A stretch of DNA of 12,655 nt, taken from positions 1 through 12,655 of the forward strand of contig ONXY01000078.1 of NCBI GenBank assembly GCA_900321945.1. Reading direction: 5' to 3'. Shown in pieces: positions 1-6,266 of this stretch. The notes under the pieces are model-generated. The model did no database searches, was not told the DNA's origin, and worked only from the letters and a program-made list of their open reading frames with translations. This stretch comes from an uncultured Eubacteriales bacterium (GTDB taxonomy: Bacteria > Bacillota_A > Clostridia > Christensenellales > Aristaeellaceae). Numbering within the stretch: the stretch's first letter is position 1; every line of letters begins with the position of its first letter. The position numbers were made by a program, and so were the translations under genes.

Positions 1-260
1 ACGAATTCCGTCATGGGGATTCCCGCCTCCCGCAGCGCGGCGCGCACCCGCTCCCCGGCGGCTTTTTCCGTGTTGGCGTCCATGACCACCATGGGACGGC
101 GGCGGCCCCGGTCCGCCAGCGCTTCCGGAAGCGTCCGCACCGCTCCCGGTCCCGCCCGGAAGAAGCGCAGCCCGCAGCGGTGTATCTTCCCGCAGGAGCA
201 GCGGATCCCTTCCTCCGCGGTCAGCTCGGCCAGGCTCATTTCGCTCAGATGCTTCTCCAT
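1..260 (-). CDS. araM: AraM/EgsA-like sn-glycerol-1-phosphate dehydrogenase, N-terminal part (runs off the window)
   Basis: Only the first 86 codons are in the window; the 3' end lies beyond base 1. The translation begins MEKHLSEMSLAELTAEE and continues with a Cys-x-Cys-Gly-x-x-His segment (C22, C24, H28), then a short basic stretch and a Rossmann-type strand with MVVMDANTEKAAGE at about 56-69. This layout (short helix, CxCGxxH, 'G.GA...P', then 'VV.D.NT...AGE') is what I know from clostridial AraM-like members of the iron-containing alcohol dehydrogenase family, which reduce dihydroxyacetone phosphate to sn-glycerol 1-phosphate. The metal-binding and NAD-binding regions are not visible. The ATG at 258-260 has a GGGAG site just upstream. 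It starts 24 bp after the kinase stop and is probably co-transcribed with it. AraM sits in arabinose operons in Bacillus, which fits a pentose context. Another dehydroquinate synthase-like dehydrogenase is possible. Confidence 0.72.
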   Translation of the reverse strand, partial: MEKHLSEMSLAELTAEEGIRCSCGKIHRCGLRFFRAGPGAVRTLPEALADRGRRRPMVVMDANTEKAAGERVRAALREAGIPMTEF

Positions 261-284
261 GTTTTGCTCCCTTCCGGCGCCCGT

Positions 285-1817
285 TCAGCGCCTTTCCCGG
301 TTTTCCGCCCCCAGCTGATATACTTCCTTCAGCGCCGGATAGATCGCGCTGTACAGCCGGAAAGACTTCTCGTACGCGGCCCGGTTCGCCGGATCCGGAA
401 GGATCTCCCGCTCCGTTTTCAGCACGCTGACCGCTTCCTCCGCCGTCCGGTACCAGCCCGCTCCCAGCCCCGCGATCAGCGCGGCGCCGTAAGCGCCTCC
501 CTCCGAAGCCGCGGACTGGGTCACCACCGGAACTCCGAAGATATCCGCCTGCATCCGCAGGAACAGCCCGCCCTTCGCTCCGCCGCCGGAAGCGGCCGCG
601 CTGTCCACCCGGGTGAAAGTCCGGTAAATGTCCACAATCTGCCGCAGGGAATAGACGATGCCCTCCATCACCGCGCGGATCATGTCCGCCTGCGTGGTGT
701 TCAGGCTCAGCCCGTAGAGCACGCCCCGGGCGGCGGCGTCCGGCCAGGGGCAGCGTTCCCCGCTCAGATAAGGCGCGAATACGACGCCCCCGGCGCCCGG
801 CTGAGAGGACTCCGCCATTCCGGACATAAGATCGAAAGCGTCCGTTTCCTCCGTTTCCGCCCGGGTTCGGATATCCCGGCACAGCTCGTCCCGGAACCAC
901 CTCAGCGCGCCTCCCGCGGTCTGAGTGGCCCCGAAGCTCATATAGGATCCGGGCGTCACGCCGCAGAACGCCTGCAGCTTTCCTCCCGGGTTCGGCGTAT
1001 ATCTTGTAAAGCCCATGGATACGTTGCCCGCCGTACCGATCACCGTGCCGACCCGGCCCTCGCGGATCAGTCCGCTGCCGAAGGACTGCACCACCGCGTC
1101 CCCGCCTCCCGCGAAACAGGGCGTTCCCGCCTGCAGGCCGGTCTGTTCCGCCGCCTCCGCGCTGATGCGTCCCGCGGTTTCCGTGGATTCCTTTACAGGC
1201 GGAAACAGAGACGCGTCCAGCCCCAGGGCCTCCGTCAGCGGAACGCACCAGCGGCGGTTCCGTGTGTCGAAGAGTCCCGTGCCGGACGCTTCCGAAACGT
1301 CCATGCAGATCTCGCCGGTCAGGCGGTACCGCAGATAATCCTTCGGGCAGAGGAATACCGCCATGCGCCGGAAGCTTTCCGGCTCCTCCTCCCGCAGCCA
1401 GAGCAGCTTGCCTCCCGTGTATCCGGGCAGCATCACGTTGTTGGTCATGGCGAGAAGCGCGTCCCGGCCTCCGGCCGCTCTTTCGGTTTCCCGGCACTGG
1501 GGTTCCGTCCGCTGATCGCACCAGAGAATGGATTTCCGGATCACTCTGCCTTCCCGGTCCAGAGGGACCAGACCGTGCATCTGCCCCGAAAAGCTGATTC
1601 CTTCGATTTCCGACGCGGAAATCCCGGAGCTTTCCGTCAGCCGGCGGATGCTCTCAAAGGCGGCTTCCACCCACCAGGCGGGATCCTGCTCGGCCCAGCC
1701 CGGCCGGGGCGTCAGCAGCGGATACTCCCGGGAAGCCCTGGCGGCGACCCGTCCGTCCCGGGTCATCAGCAGGCACTTGGCGCAGGAAGTTCCGATGTCG
1801 ATTCCCAGCGTATACAA
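285..1817 (-). CDS. xylB: Xylulokinase-type FGGY carbohydrate kinase
   Basis: This 510-residue protein has the usual length and both domains of an FGGY kinase and would phosphorylate D-xylulose to xylulose 5-phosphate with ATP in the cytoplasm. Visible landmarks are the N-terminal phosphate loop GIDIGTS (5-11), the xylulokinase hallmark GQMHG (78-82) followed by LWCDQRT (about 98-104), CPKDYLRYRLTGE (158-169), the predicted catalytic Asp in GGGD (D240), PYLSGER (349-355) and the C-terminal adenine-site stretch ASGGGAK (409-415). The start is TTG at 1815-1817, preceded by AGAGGGGG at a normal distance; it places GIDIGTS where the family has it, and no better in-frame ATG exists upstream. A strong promoter lies 45 bp upstream, and the AraM-like gene follows after 24 bp. 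Substrate is inferred from the GQMHG block; a relative acting on another ketopentose or pentitol cannot be excluded. Confidence 0.88.
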   Translation of the reverse strand: MYTLGIDIGTSCAKCLLMTRDGRVAARASREYPLLTPRPGWAEQDPAWWVEAAFESIRRLTESSGISASEIEGISFSGQMHGLVPLDREGRVIRKSILWCDQRTEPQCRETERAAGGRDALLAMTNNVMLPGYTGGKLLWLREEEPESFRRMAVFLCPKDYLRYRLTGEICMDVSEASGTGLFDTRNRRWCVPLTEALGLDASLFPPVKESTETAGRISAEAAEQTGLQAGTPCFAGGGDAVVQSFGSGLIREGRVGTVIGTAGNVSMGFTRYTPNPGGKLQAFCGVTPGSYMSFGATQTAGGALRWFRDELCRDIRTRAETEETDAFDLMSGMAESSQPGAGGVVFAPYLSGERCPWPDAAARGVLYGLSLNTTQADMIRAVMEGIVYSLRQIVDIYRTFTRVDSAAASGGGAKGGLFLRMQADIFGVPVVTQSAASEGGAYGAALIAGLGAGWYRTAEEAVSVLKTEREILPDPANRAAYEKSFRLYSAIYPALKEVYQLGAENRERR

Positions 1818-1861
1818 GGTTCCGCCCCCTCTTTCCGGTTTTTTCGGCTCTCTTCGGGAAA

Positions 1862-1890
1862 AGTATAATTCTTTGTCCGGGGGAAATCAA
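1862..1890 (-). promoter_or_regulatory. Sigma-A promoter for the xylB-araM transcript
   Basis: Read on the minus strand, TTGATT (1885-1890) and TATACT (1862-1867) are separated by exactly 17 bp. Transcription would start near 1855 and give a leader of roughly 40 nt before the TTG start of the kinase gene. Confidence 0.75.
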
Positions 1891-1945
1891 GCGTTCCGGG
1901 CGCCCGATGCGGAGCGGCGCCTTTCCGCCGTCCTTCACGGTAAAC

Positions 1946-1979
1946 CCGGTTCCCGGAATGATCACCGGAAAGGAACCGG
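1946..1979 (-). terminator. Possible weak terminator after the glycosylase gene
   Basis: On the minus strand, 15 bases beyond the glycosylase stop codon, an 8-bp perfect stem CCGGTTCC/GGAACCGG (1972-1979 with 1946-1953) encloses an 18-nt loop and is followed by GTTT only. The large loop and poor U-tract make it a weak candidate, but no better hairpin separates this operon from the xylB promoter. Confidence 0.3.
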
Positions 1980-1993
1980 AATGCGCGATGCCC

Positions 1994-2818
1994 TTACGGC
2001 TCTCTTTTTGTCTTCAGCTTTCTGTAGCCGGCGAACAGATACTGCTGATAAACCCCGTTGTACGGCGCGTACCGTTCAAACGGAAAACCTTCCGGATACC
2101 CTTCGCTCAGCGCCCGGTTGATCCATACGTCCCGGGGAAACGCGTTCAGCCGGTGCAGGCCGAAAAGCATGATGCAGGCGGCGACCTTCTCCCCGACGCC
2201 GCACATACGGAGCAGAGCTTCCCTGCATTCGGGATCCGGCAGCGTTTTCAGGAGTTCCGGATCCGTTTCCCCTGAGAGAACGGCTTCCGCCGCCTTCCGG
2301 ACATATCTCTCCCTGTATCCGAGCCTGCACCGGGACAGATTTTCCGCGCTGATTCCCAGGATCTGCTCCGGCGTCGGAAAAACATGGTATTCCCTGCCTT
2401 TCCGGTCTGTTTTCCGGGTTCCTCCGTACCGGGAGAGGAGTTCCACGGACCGCCGGATGGCCGGTATATTGCGGTTCTGAGTGATAATCGAGGTGACGGT
2501 CATCTCCCAGGCATCCTGGCGCAGGATCCGCACGCCGTACTGATCTTTCATGGCGGAGTGGAGAAAGGGATCGGCTTCCGGATCGATCCTGCCGTTGATC
2601 ATGCTGTAATCCGTGTCCAGGTCGAAATAGGGCCTCCAGACGGTTTCAAATTCTTCCTCCGGGCAGTCCAGAAAAAAGCGTTCTTCTCCGGCCGGACGGA
2701 TATACAGGCAGAATCCGGCATGCGGAATCCGCCAGGTTTCCCTCTCCCGCGTCCAGCGGAAACACTGTCCGCTTTCGGCGGTCTTCTCCAGATCGAGGCA
2801 CGCGATCGTCCGTTCCAT
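1994..2818 (-). CDS. ogg: OGG1-type 8-oxoguanine DNA glycosylase/AP lyase
   Basis: A 274-residue base-excision repair enzyme that would remove 8-oxoguanine opposite C and nick the abasic site. The N-terminal OGG domain shows SGQCFRW (16-22), the GQ.FRW signature of OGG1. The helix-hairpin-helix-GPD domain follows, with ITQNRNIPAIRRSVELL (112-128) as its first conserved helix. The hairpin LLRMCGVGEKVA (202-213) contains the predicted Schiff-base lysine K211, and FPRDVWINRA (227-236) contains the predicted catalytic aspartate D230. The K-to-D spacing of 19 matches K249 and D268 of human OGG1. There is no C-terminal Fe-S cysteine cluster, which argues against endonuclease III or MutY. The gene starts 6 bp after the peptidase stop codon, so it is the last gene of the metF operon; its GGGCGGGGA site lies inside the end of the peptidase gene. 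Confidence 0.9.
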   Translation of the reverse strand: MERTIACLDLEKTAESGQCFRWTRERETWRIPHAGFCLYIRPAGEERFFLDCPEEEFETVWRPYFDLDTDYSMINGRIDPEADPFLHSAMKDQYGVRILRQDAWEMTVTSIITQNRNIPAIRRSVELLSRYGGTRKTDRKGREYHVFPTPEQILGISAENLSRCRLGYRERYVRKAAEAVLSGETDPELLKTLPDPECREALLRMCGVGEKVAACIMLFGLHRLNAFPRDVWINRALSEGYPEGFPFERYAPYNGVYQQYLFAGYRKLKTKREP

Positions 2819-2824
2819 GAAGCT

Positions 2825-3883
2825 TTATTCCCCGCCCTGTTTCAGATCCGCCGCGGCGGGATACCCGTACGCGCTCTCCGCGTTTTCCACCGCCCGGATA
2901 ATCGCTTCGCTGACCGTTTCCGCGGCCAGCATGCCCACCAGATCCTGATCCGCCTCCACGTCTCCCACGGATACGGCGAAAATGCTGTCCCCGTCTGCGG
3001 AAGTATGCACCGGACGGATGGATCTGGCATAGCCGTCGTGTCCCATTCCGGCGATCTTGCACAGCCGGCTCTTGTCAAAGGCCGCGTTGGTGATGATTAC
3101 GGCGAGCGTCGTGTTGCCGGTGAATTTGTTCTCCGTCGGGGCGATGGAGGCTTTCATGAATTCCGACGTGCTGCGCAGACCGCTTTTGTCTTCGTTCAGA
3201 AGGCCGGCGATCTGCTTCCCCGTTTTCCAGTCGAAAACGTCGCCCAGCGCGTTCACCACGACGACGGCGCCGACCTTCAGCTCGCCGGTCTGAACGGCGT
3301 AGCTTCCGATCCCTGTCTTCATACAGGTGTCCATGCCCGCCGTCTTGCCGACCGTAGCGCCGCATCCGACGCCGTAATTGCCGTCCCGGTAGTTCGGGTT
3401 CTCGAAAGCCAGCCTCGCTGCCTCGTAGCCCATGGCGGCGTCCGGACGGACGTCAGCCCTGCCCACCGACAGGTCGTAGATATCCGCCTGAGCCACCAGG
3501 GGCACCAGCGCGAACCCGGTGTCGTATCCGTATCCCTTTTCCTCCAGGTACTTCATTACGCCGTTGGCCGCGCCGAGCCCGTATGCGCTTCCGCCCGAAA
3601 GGACGATCGCGTGGATCGTCTGCGCCGCCGTCAGCGGGTTCAGAAGCTGGCTTTCCCGGGAGGCGGGCCCGCCGCCCCGCACGTCCAGTCCCGCGCGCAT
3701 GCCGTTTTCGCAGATCAGCACCGTGCAGCCCGTTCCCGCGTCCCTGTCCTCCGTCTGCCCGATCCGCAGCGGCTGAATATCCGTCACCGGTATTTCCATC
3801 TGAAGTCCTCCCTCCCCGGCGGCCGTGCCCGCGGCTGCGGTCAGAAGCGCGAGCAGCGCCAGAACCGATATAATTCTTCTCAT
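2825..3883 (-). CDS. Secreted P1-family (DmpA-like) self-processing aminopeptidase
   Basis: The 352-residue product has an N-terminal export signal: MRRII, a hydrophobic run VLALLALLTAAAG, then a small-residue cleavage region near AGTAAG (18-23). The mature part is a DmpA/L-aminopeptidase-D-esterase of the N-terminal-nucleophile type. Seen are GCTVLICENG (52-61), LSGGSAYGLGAANGVM (95-110), GVGCGATVGK (171-180), GAVVVVNALGD (205-215), the self-cleavage site GNTTLAVI (256-263) and HTSADGDSIFA (293-303). By family analogy, cleavage between N257 and T258 would free T258 as nucleophile and give alpha and beta chains. The ATG at 3881-3883 is chosen because GGGAGG lies 8 bases upstream; a TTG 30 bases earlier would put that site inside the gene. 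Most relatives I know lack signal peptides, so an extracytoplasmic location is notable. The natural substrate is unknown. Confidence 0.88.
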   Translation of the reverse strand: MRRIISVLALLALLTAAAGTAAGEGGLQMEIPVTDIQPLRIGQTEDRDAGTGCTVLICENGMRAGLDVRGGGPASRESQLLNPLTAAQTIHAIVLSGGSAYGLGAANGVMKYLEEKGYGYDTGFALVPLVAQADIYDLSVGRADVRPDAAMGYEAARLAFENPNYRDGNYGVGCGATVGKTAGMDTCMKTGIGSYAVQTGELKVGAVVVVNALGDVFDWKTGKQIAGLLNEDKSGLRSTSEFMKASIAPTENKFTGNTTLAVIITNAAFDKSRLCKIAGMGHDGYARSIRPVHTSADGDSIFAVSVGDVEADQDLVGMLAAETVSEAIIRAVENAESAYGYPAAADLKQGGE

Positions 3884-3914
3884 GTTTCTTCCCTCCCGTG
3901 CGCACCCGCGCAAA

Positions 3915-3938
3915 GCGCCGTGCCGGAAGGCACGGCGC
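3915..3938 (-). terminator. Perfect 10-bp hairpin between metF and the peptidase gene (attenuator or partial terminator)
   Basis: GCGCCGTGCC (3915-3924) and GGCACGGCGC (3929-3938) form an uninterrupted 10-bp stem with a 4-base loop, GGAA on plus and TTCC on minus. It lies 45 bases after the metF stop and 31 bases before the peptidase start. On the minus strand it is followed by only CTTTGCG, so termination may be incomplete; no promoter is evident between it and the peptidase gene. It could lower downstream expression or protect the 3' end of upstream mRNA. Confidence 0.45.
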
Positions 3939-3983
3939 CGTCTGTCCGGTCGTACTCCGGGCGGAGCGGATCCTGTTTCCGTC

Positions 3984-4841
3984 TCAGCTTCTGGGGCAGA
4001 TCCGGAGGATTCCCTCCGCCACGTCCGGCTTGTTCATGGTGTAGATATGGATATGGCGGATGCCGTTGGCGAGAAGGTCGATGATCTGCTCCGCCGCGTA
4101 AACGATCCCCGCCTGCTTCATGGCGGCCGGATTCTCGCCGAAGAAATCCACGATCGCGCGGAACCGCTGCGGCACGTCTGTGCCCGACATGGCGGCGCTC
4201 CGCTGCAGCTGCCTCGGGCTGGTAATGGGCATGATCCCGGCGATCACCGGCACCGTGATGCCCGCTTCCCGGGCCCGGTACAGGAAGTTGTAGAACACGT
4301 CGTTGTTGAAAAACATCTGGGTGGTGATGAAGTCCAGCCCCGCGTCCACCTTTTCCTTCAGACGCTTCAGATCCTCCTTCCGGCTGGGGGCCTCGATATG
4401 CCCCTCCGGATAGCAGGCGCCGCCCAGGCAGAAGCCGTCCCCCTGCTCCCGGATTTCCCGGATCAGCTCCGCCGCGTAACGGTAATCCGTTGAGACCGGC
4501 CCGTCCTTCGGGATGTCCCCCCGAAGAGCCAGGATGTTCTCGATCCCGTTCTCCCGGTACAGCCTGAGCATTTCCTTTACATGCTCCCGTGAGGAACTCA
4601 CGCAGGTCAGATGCGCCAGGGTCGGCACGCCGTATTCCCGCTGGATGTCCGCGGCGATCTGAGTCGTGTATGCGCCGGTTCCGCCGCCGGCGCCGTAGGT
4701 CACGCTCATGAAATCGGGGCCCAGCGCGGCGATCTTCTTCGCGTTCTCAGCCGTTTCCGTGTATTTTTCCGAGGTTTTCGGTGGAAACACCTCCAGAGAG
4801 AAGGTCGCCTTCTCCCGCTTCAGCAGTTCAGTTATTCTCAT
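3984..4841 (-). CDS. metF: 5,10-methylenetetrahydrofolate reductase
   Basis: A 285-residue single-domain MetF, the normal bacterial length, which reduces 5,10-methylene-THF to 5-methyl-THF for methionine synthesis with FAD as cofactor. The TIM-barrel landmarks are visible: FSLEVFPPK (14-22) with the catalytic glutamate E17, DFMSVTYGAGGGT (43-55), PTLAHLTCV (73-81), the FAD-binding NILALRGDIPKDGP (102-115) with D109 equivalent to D120 of E. coli, and DFITTQMFFNND further on, followed by PVIAGIMPI. There is no C-terminal SAM-binding regulatory domain as in eukaryotic enzymes. The ATG overlaps the end of the upstream DUF1622 gene by 14 bases, indicating translational coupling. It is transcribed divergently from the THF-regulated folate transporter gene, so folate uptake and one-carbon use share a control region. 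Confidence 0.97.
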   Translation of the reverse strand: MRITELLKREKATFSLEVFPPKTSEKYTETAENAKKIAALGPDFMSVTYGAGGGTGAYTTQIAADIQREYGVPTLAHLTCVSSSREHVKEMLRLYRENGIENILALRGDIPKDGPVSTDYRYAAELIREIREQGDGFCLGGACYPEGHIEAPSRKEDLKRLKEKVDAGLDFITTQMFFNNDVFYNFLYRAREAGITVPVIAGIMPITSPRQLQRSAAMSGTDVPQRFRAIVDFFGENPAAMKQAGIVYAAEQIIDLLANGIRHIHIYTMNKPDVAEGILRICPRS

Positions 4842-5166
4842 GCCTGTGGCTCTCCCGCTCCTGTTTTTCCTCCCATTTGATGAGGATGGTCATGGCGGCG
4901 CGCATGGCCAGCACGGCGCAGGTCATACCGATCTCTTTCCAGTCCGGCGCCACGATCGTTCTGAGCACCTCGCTGCTCAGCAGGAACCCGAGTCCGGAGG
5001 AAATCCCCTCCGTCAGGGTCCCGCGGCTCAGGGCCTTGTTGTTTTTCAGCCGCTGGCCGATGGACCTCACGGTGTTCACGAGAATCACCACCGCGCCGAT
5101 GGCTTCCAGGATCAGAACCGCGTAGCGGACGACTACCTTGAAGATTTCCTCTATCTCATGATACAT
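4828..5166 (-). CDS. DUF1622-family small membrane protein
   Basis: A 112-residue integral membrane protein of unknown function. Predicted hydrophobic segments lie at about 12-32 (VVRYAVLILEAIGAVVILV), 52-70 (less hydrophobic, TEGISSGLGFLLSSEVLRT) and 79-96 (IGMTCAVLAMRAAMTIL). The pattern of a first helix with LEAIG, a middle 'L..GL.FLL..E.LRTI..P.W..IG' block and a final helix ending in a charged tail (KWEEKQERESHRH) matches what I know of DUF1622. The ATG at 5164-5166 has a purine-rich GGAAAGGGA upstream. It is the first gene of the operon, about 32 bases downstream of the predicted start point, and overlaps metF by 14 bases, so it may serve mainly to couple metF translation or may act in the same process. 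No catalytic residues can be named. Confidence 0.8.
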   Translation of the reverse strand: MYHEIEEIFKVVVRYAVLILEAIGAVVILVNTVRSIGQRLKNNKALSRGTLTEGISSGLGFLLSSEVLRTIVAPDWKEIGMTCAVLAMRAAMTILIKWEEKQERESHRHENN

Positions 5167-5204
5167 GGCTCCCGTCCCTTTCCTTTTTATTTGTCGTACA
5201 GGTC

Positions 5205-5234
5205 ATTATACCAGACGGCGAAGAGCTTTGACCA
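5205..5234 (-). promoter_or_regulatory. Sigma-A promoter for the DUF1622-metF operon
   Basis: On the minus strand, a perfect TATAAT (5205-5210) lies 18 bp downstream of TGGTCA (5229-5234, 4 of 6 consensus bases). Transcription would begin near 5198, about 32 bases before the DUF1622 ATG. It is back to back with the folT promoter. Confidence 0.7.
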
Positions 5235-5245
5235 GACCTGAACAG

Positions 5246-5268
5246 CGGAAAATCAGATTTCTTTTCCG
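5246..5268. repeat. Inverted repeat between the divergent metF and folT promoters (possible operator)
   Basis: CGGAAAA (5246-5252) and TTTTCCG (5262-5268) form a perfect 7-bp inverted repeat with a 9-base A/T-rich spacer. It sits 11 bases upstream of the metF-operon -35 and 28 bases upstream of the folT -35, a position suited to a dimeric regulator acting on both. No regulator gene is present in the window, so the role is inferred from position and symmetry alone. Confidence 0.35.
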
Positions 5269-5296
5269 GCTTTTGTTTCTTCCGCGCGCGAAGCCC

Positions 5297-5325
5297 TTGC
5301 ATTTCGGCCGCCGCCGCTCTATAAT
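5297..5325 (+). promoter_or_regulatory. Sigma-A promoter for the folT riboswitch transcript
   Basis: TTGCAT (5297-5302) and a perfect TATAAT (5320-5325) are separated by 17 bp. The expected start near 5332 falls at the 5' edge of the THF aptamer, which supports both calls. Confidence 0.88.
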
Positions 5326-5332
5326 GTGCGCG

Positions 5333-5426
5333 TCAGAGTAGGGCCCGCTTCGTTAAGTGTCTCCGGAACGGGGAGTTGACCGGGGAACGAAGGCGTCTGC
5401 CGCGGTTGCGGGCCCGCACCCGCTGA
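5333..5426 (+). promoter_or_regulatory. Tetrahydrofolate (THF) riboswitch aptamer
   Basis: The RNA shows the conserved THF-I blocks in order: AGAGTAG (5335-5341), CGTTAAGTGT (5351-5360), GAACGGGGAGTTG (5366-5378), AACGAAG (5386-5392), a GCGG step, and GCACCCGCTG (5416-5425). Pairings are explicit: GGGCCCGC (5341-5348) with GCGGGCCC (5408-5415); CTTCGTT (5348-5354) with AACGAAG (5386-5392), sharing C5348; CTCCGG (5361-5366) with CCGGGG (5380-5385); and a short outer stem TCAG (5333-5336) with CTGA (5423-5426). Its place in front of a folate transporter gene is the classical context for this class, which binds reduced folates and usually turns folT off. Confidence 0.93.
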
Positions 5427-5465
5427 TTTCCATAATGAGGAATTCGTATAACCTCCTTATGCAGC
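5422..5465 (+). promoter_or_regulatory. Antiterminator/anti-sequestor hairpin of the folT riboswitch
   Basis: CATAATGAGG (5431-5440) pairs with CCTCCTTATG (5452-5461) with one mismatch. The helix can be extended by GCTG (5422-5425) with CAGC (5462-5465) across a 5-base bulge. It uses both the 3' strand of the aptamer's outer stem (5423-5426) and the anti-Shine-Dalgarno strand (5450-5458), so it competes with both. This is the expected ON conformer when THF is absent. Confidence 0.6.
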
Positions 5466-5493
5466 AAGTGTTTGCTCTGAAAGGAGGTTTTTT
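5450..5493 (+). terminator. Riboswitch-controlled terminator that also sequesters the folT ribosome binding site
   Basis: AACCTCCTT (5450-5458) is perfectly complementary to AAGGAGGTT (5481-5489), which contains the folT Shine-Dalgarno sequence. An inner AGCAA/TTGCT helix (5463-5467 with 5472-5476) tightens the loop. Six U residues (5488-5493) directly follow the GGAGG and end one base before the start codon. The same hairpin can therefore stop transcription and, if transcription continues, hide the ribosome binding site. Confidence 0.75.
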
Positions 5494-5494
5494 G

Positions 5495-6193
5495 ATGGCT
5501 GAAAAAAAGTCCCGCGTTCTTTACCCGCATCCTTTTTCCCGGGCCTACTGGCGGGATGCCGCTTCGGAGTTCCGCGACGTCCGGATTCTGATTTTCGCGG
5601 CGCTGATCATCGCGCTGCGCCTCGTTCTGAAATCGGTGAAGATTCCCGTCGGGCCTTCGCTGAACATCAATGTCCAGTTCTTTGTCAACGCGCTGGGATC
5701 CATGGTCTTCGGTCCGGTCGTCGCCGTTCTCGGCGGCGTCGTATCCGATACGCTGGGATATCTTCTTTTCCCGAGCGGCCCCTATTTTCCCGGGTTCATG
5801 CTCACGGAAGCCGCCGGCGCGCTGGTTTTCGCGCTTTTCCTCTACCGGGCGGAAATCACTCCCGCGCGGGTAATTCTGAGCCGCTTCTGCGTCAATTTCT
5901 TCGTCAACGTCGTGCTGCAGACCCCCGTCATGATGCTTTATTACCGGATGGTTCTCGGAAAGAGCTACGCCTGGTTCGATCTGCCCCGCATCGTGAAAAA
6001 CCTGGTCCTCTTTCCCTTCGAGTCCGTTCTGCTGATTCTTTTTCTCCGGTACGCCGTGCCGCCCCTCAGCCGTCTGGGTTTTGTCCGCTCGAAGGTGGAC
6101 AGCCTGAAGCTGACCCGGAGGAACATTCTCCTGCTGATCGCTCTGTCCCTCGTCAGCGCCGCGGCCGCGTGGCTGTATCTGATGTACAGGTAA
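5495..6193 (+). CDS. folT: Folate ECF transporter substrate-binding (S) component
   Basis: A 232-residue integral membrane protein that would bind folate and pair with the shared EcfT/EcfA1/EcfA2 energizing module, which is encoded elsewhere. Hydrophobic segments are visible at about 31-48, 60-73, 74-93, 98-117, 127-150 and 167-187, the six helices of an S component, plus a further one at 210-229. The block SDTLGYLLFPSGPYFPGFML (84-103) is the characteristic FolT stretch. The start is the ATG at 5495-5497, preceded by AAAGGAGG; reading further upstream would translate the riboswitch. At 232 residues it is longer than the 170-190 common for the family, owing to a 28-residue N-terminal tail and the extra C-terminal helix. 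The THF riboswitch independently supports the substrate. Confidence 0.93.
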   Translation: MAEKKSRVLYPHPFSRAYWRDAASEFRDVRILIFAALIIALRLVLKSVKIPVGPSLNINVQFFVNALGSMVFGPVVAVLGGVVSDTLGYLLFPSGPYFPGFMLTEAAGALVFALFLYRAEITPARVILSRFCVNFFVNVVLQTPVMMLYYRMVLGKSYAWFDLPRIVKNLVLFPFESVLLILFLRYAVPPLSRLGFVRSKVDSLKLTRRNILLLIALSLVSAAAAWLYLMYR

Positions 6194-6230
6194 TCGTTCT
6201 GATCGGGCGGGATTATCAGCTCCCGGTTGC

Positions 6231-6253
6231 GCCGCCGTTTCCGGCGGCTTTTT
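6231..6253 (+). terminator. Intrinsic terminator of folT
   Basis: GCCGCCG (6231-6237) and CGGCGGC (6242-6248) form a 7-bp all-GC stem with a 4-base loop, followed by five T residues (6249-6253), 37 bases after the folT stop. It also lies just past the 3' end of the convergent helicase gene, but has no U-tract in that direction. Confidence 0.88.
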
Positions 6254-6266
6254 CAGTGCGGCGGAA

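Noticed and set aside
180..1868. A 562-codon open frame on the plus strand opposite xylB
   Set aside because: It is Arg/Pro/Gly/Ala-rich, matches no family and is fully antisense to a well-recognised kinase; long antisense frames are expected in GC-rich DNA.
1818..1965. A frame starting GTG at 1963-1965 (VIIPGTGFTVKDGG...) upstream of xylB, with codon use like a gene
   Set aside because: It lacks a convincing ribosome binding site, contains the xylB promoter and runs out of frame into xylB; no family is recognised. A decayed gene remnant is possible but unsupported.
2384..4084. A 566-codon plus-strand open frame across the glycosylase, peptidase and metF region
   Set aside because: It is antisense to three recognised genes, has low-complexity composition and no family resemblance.
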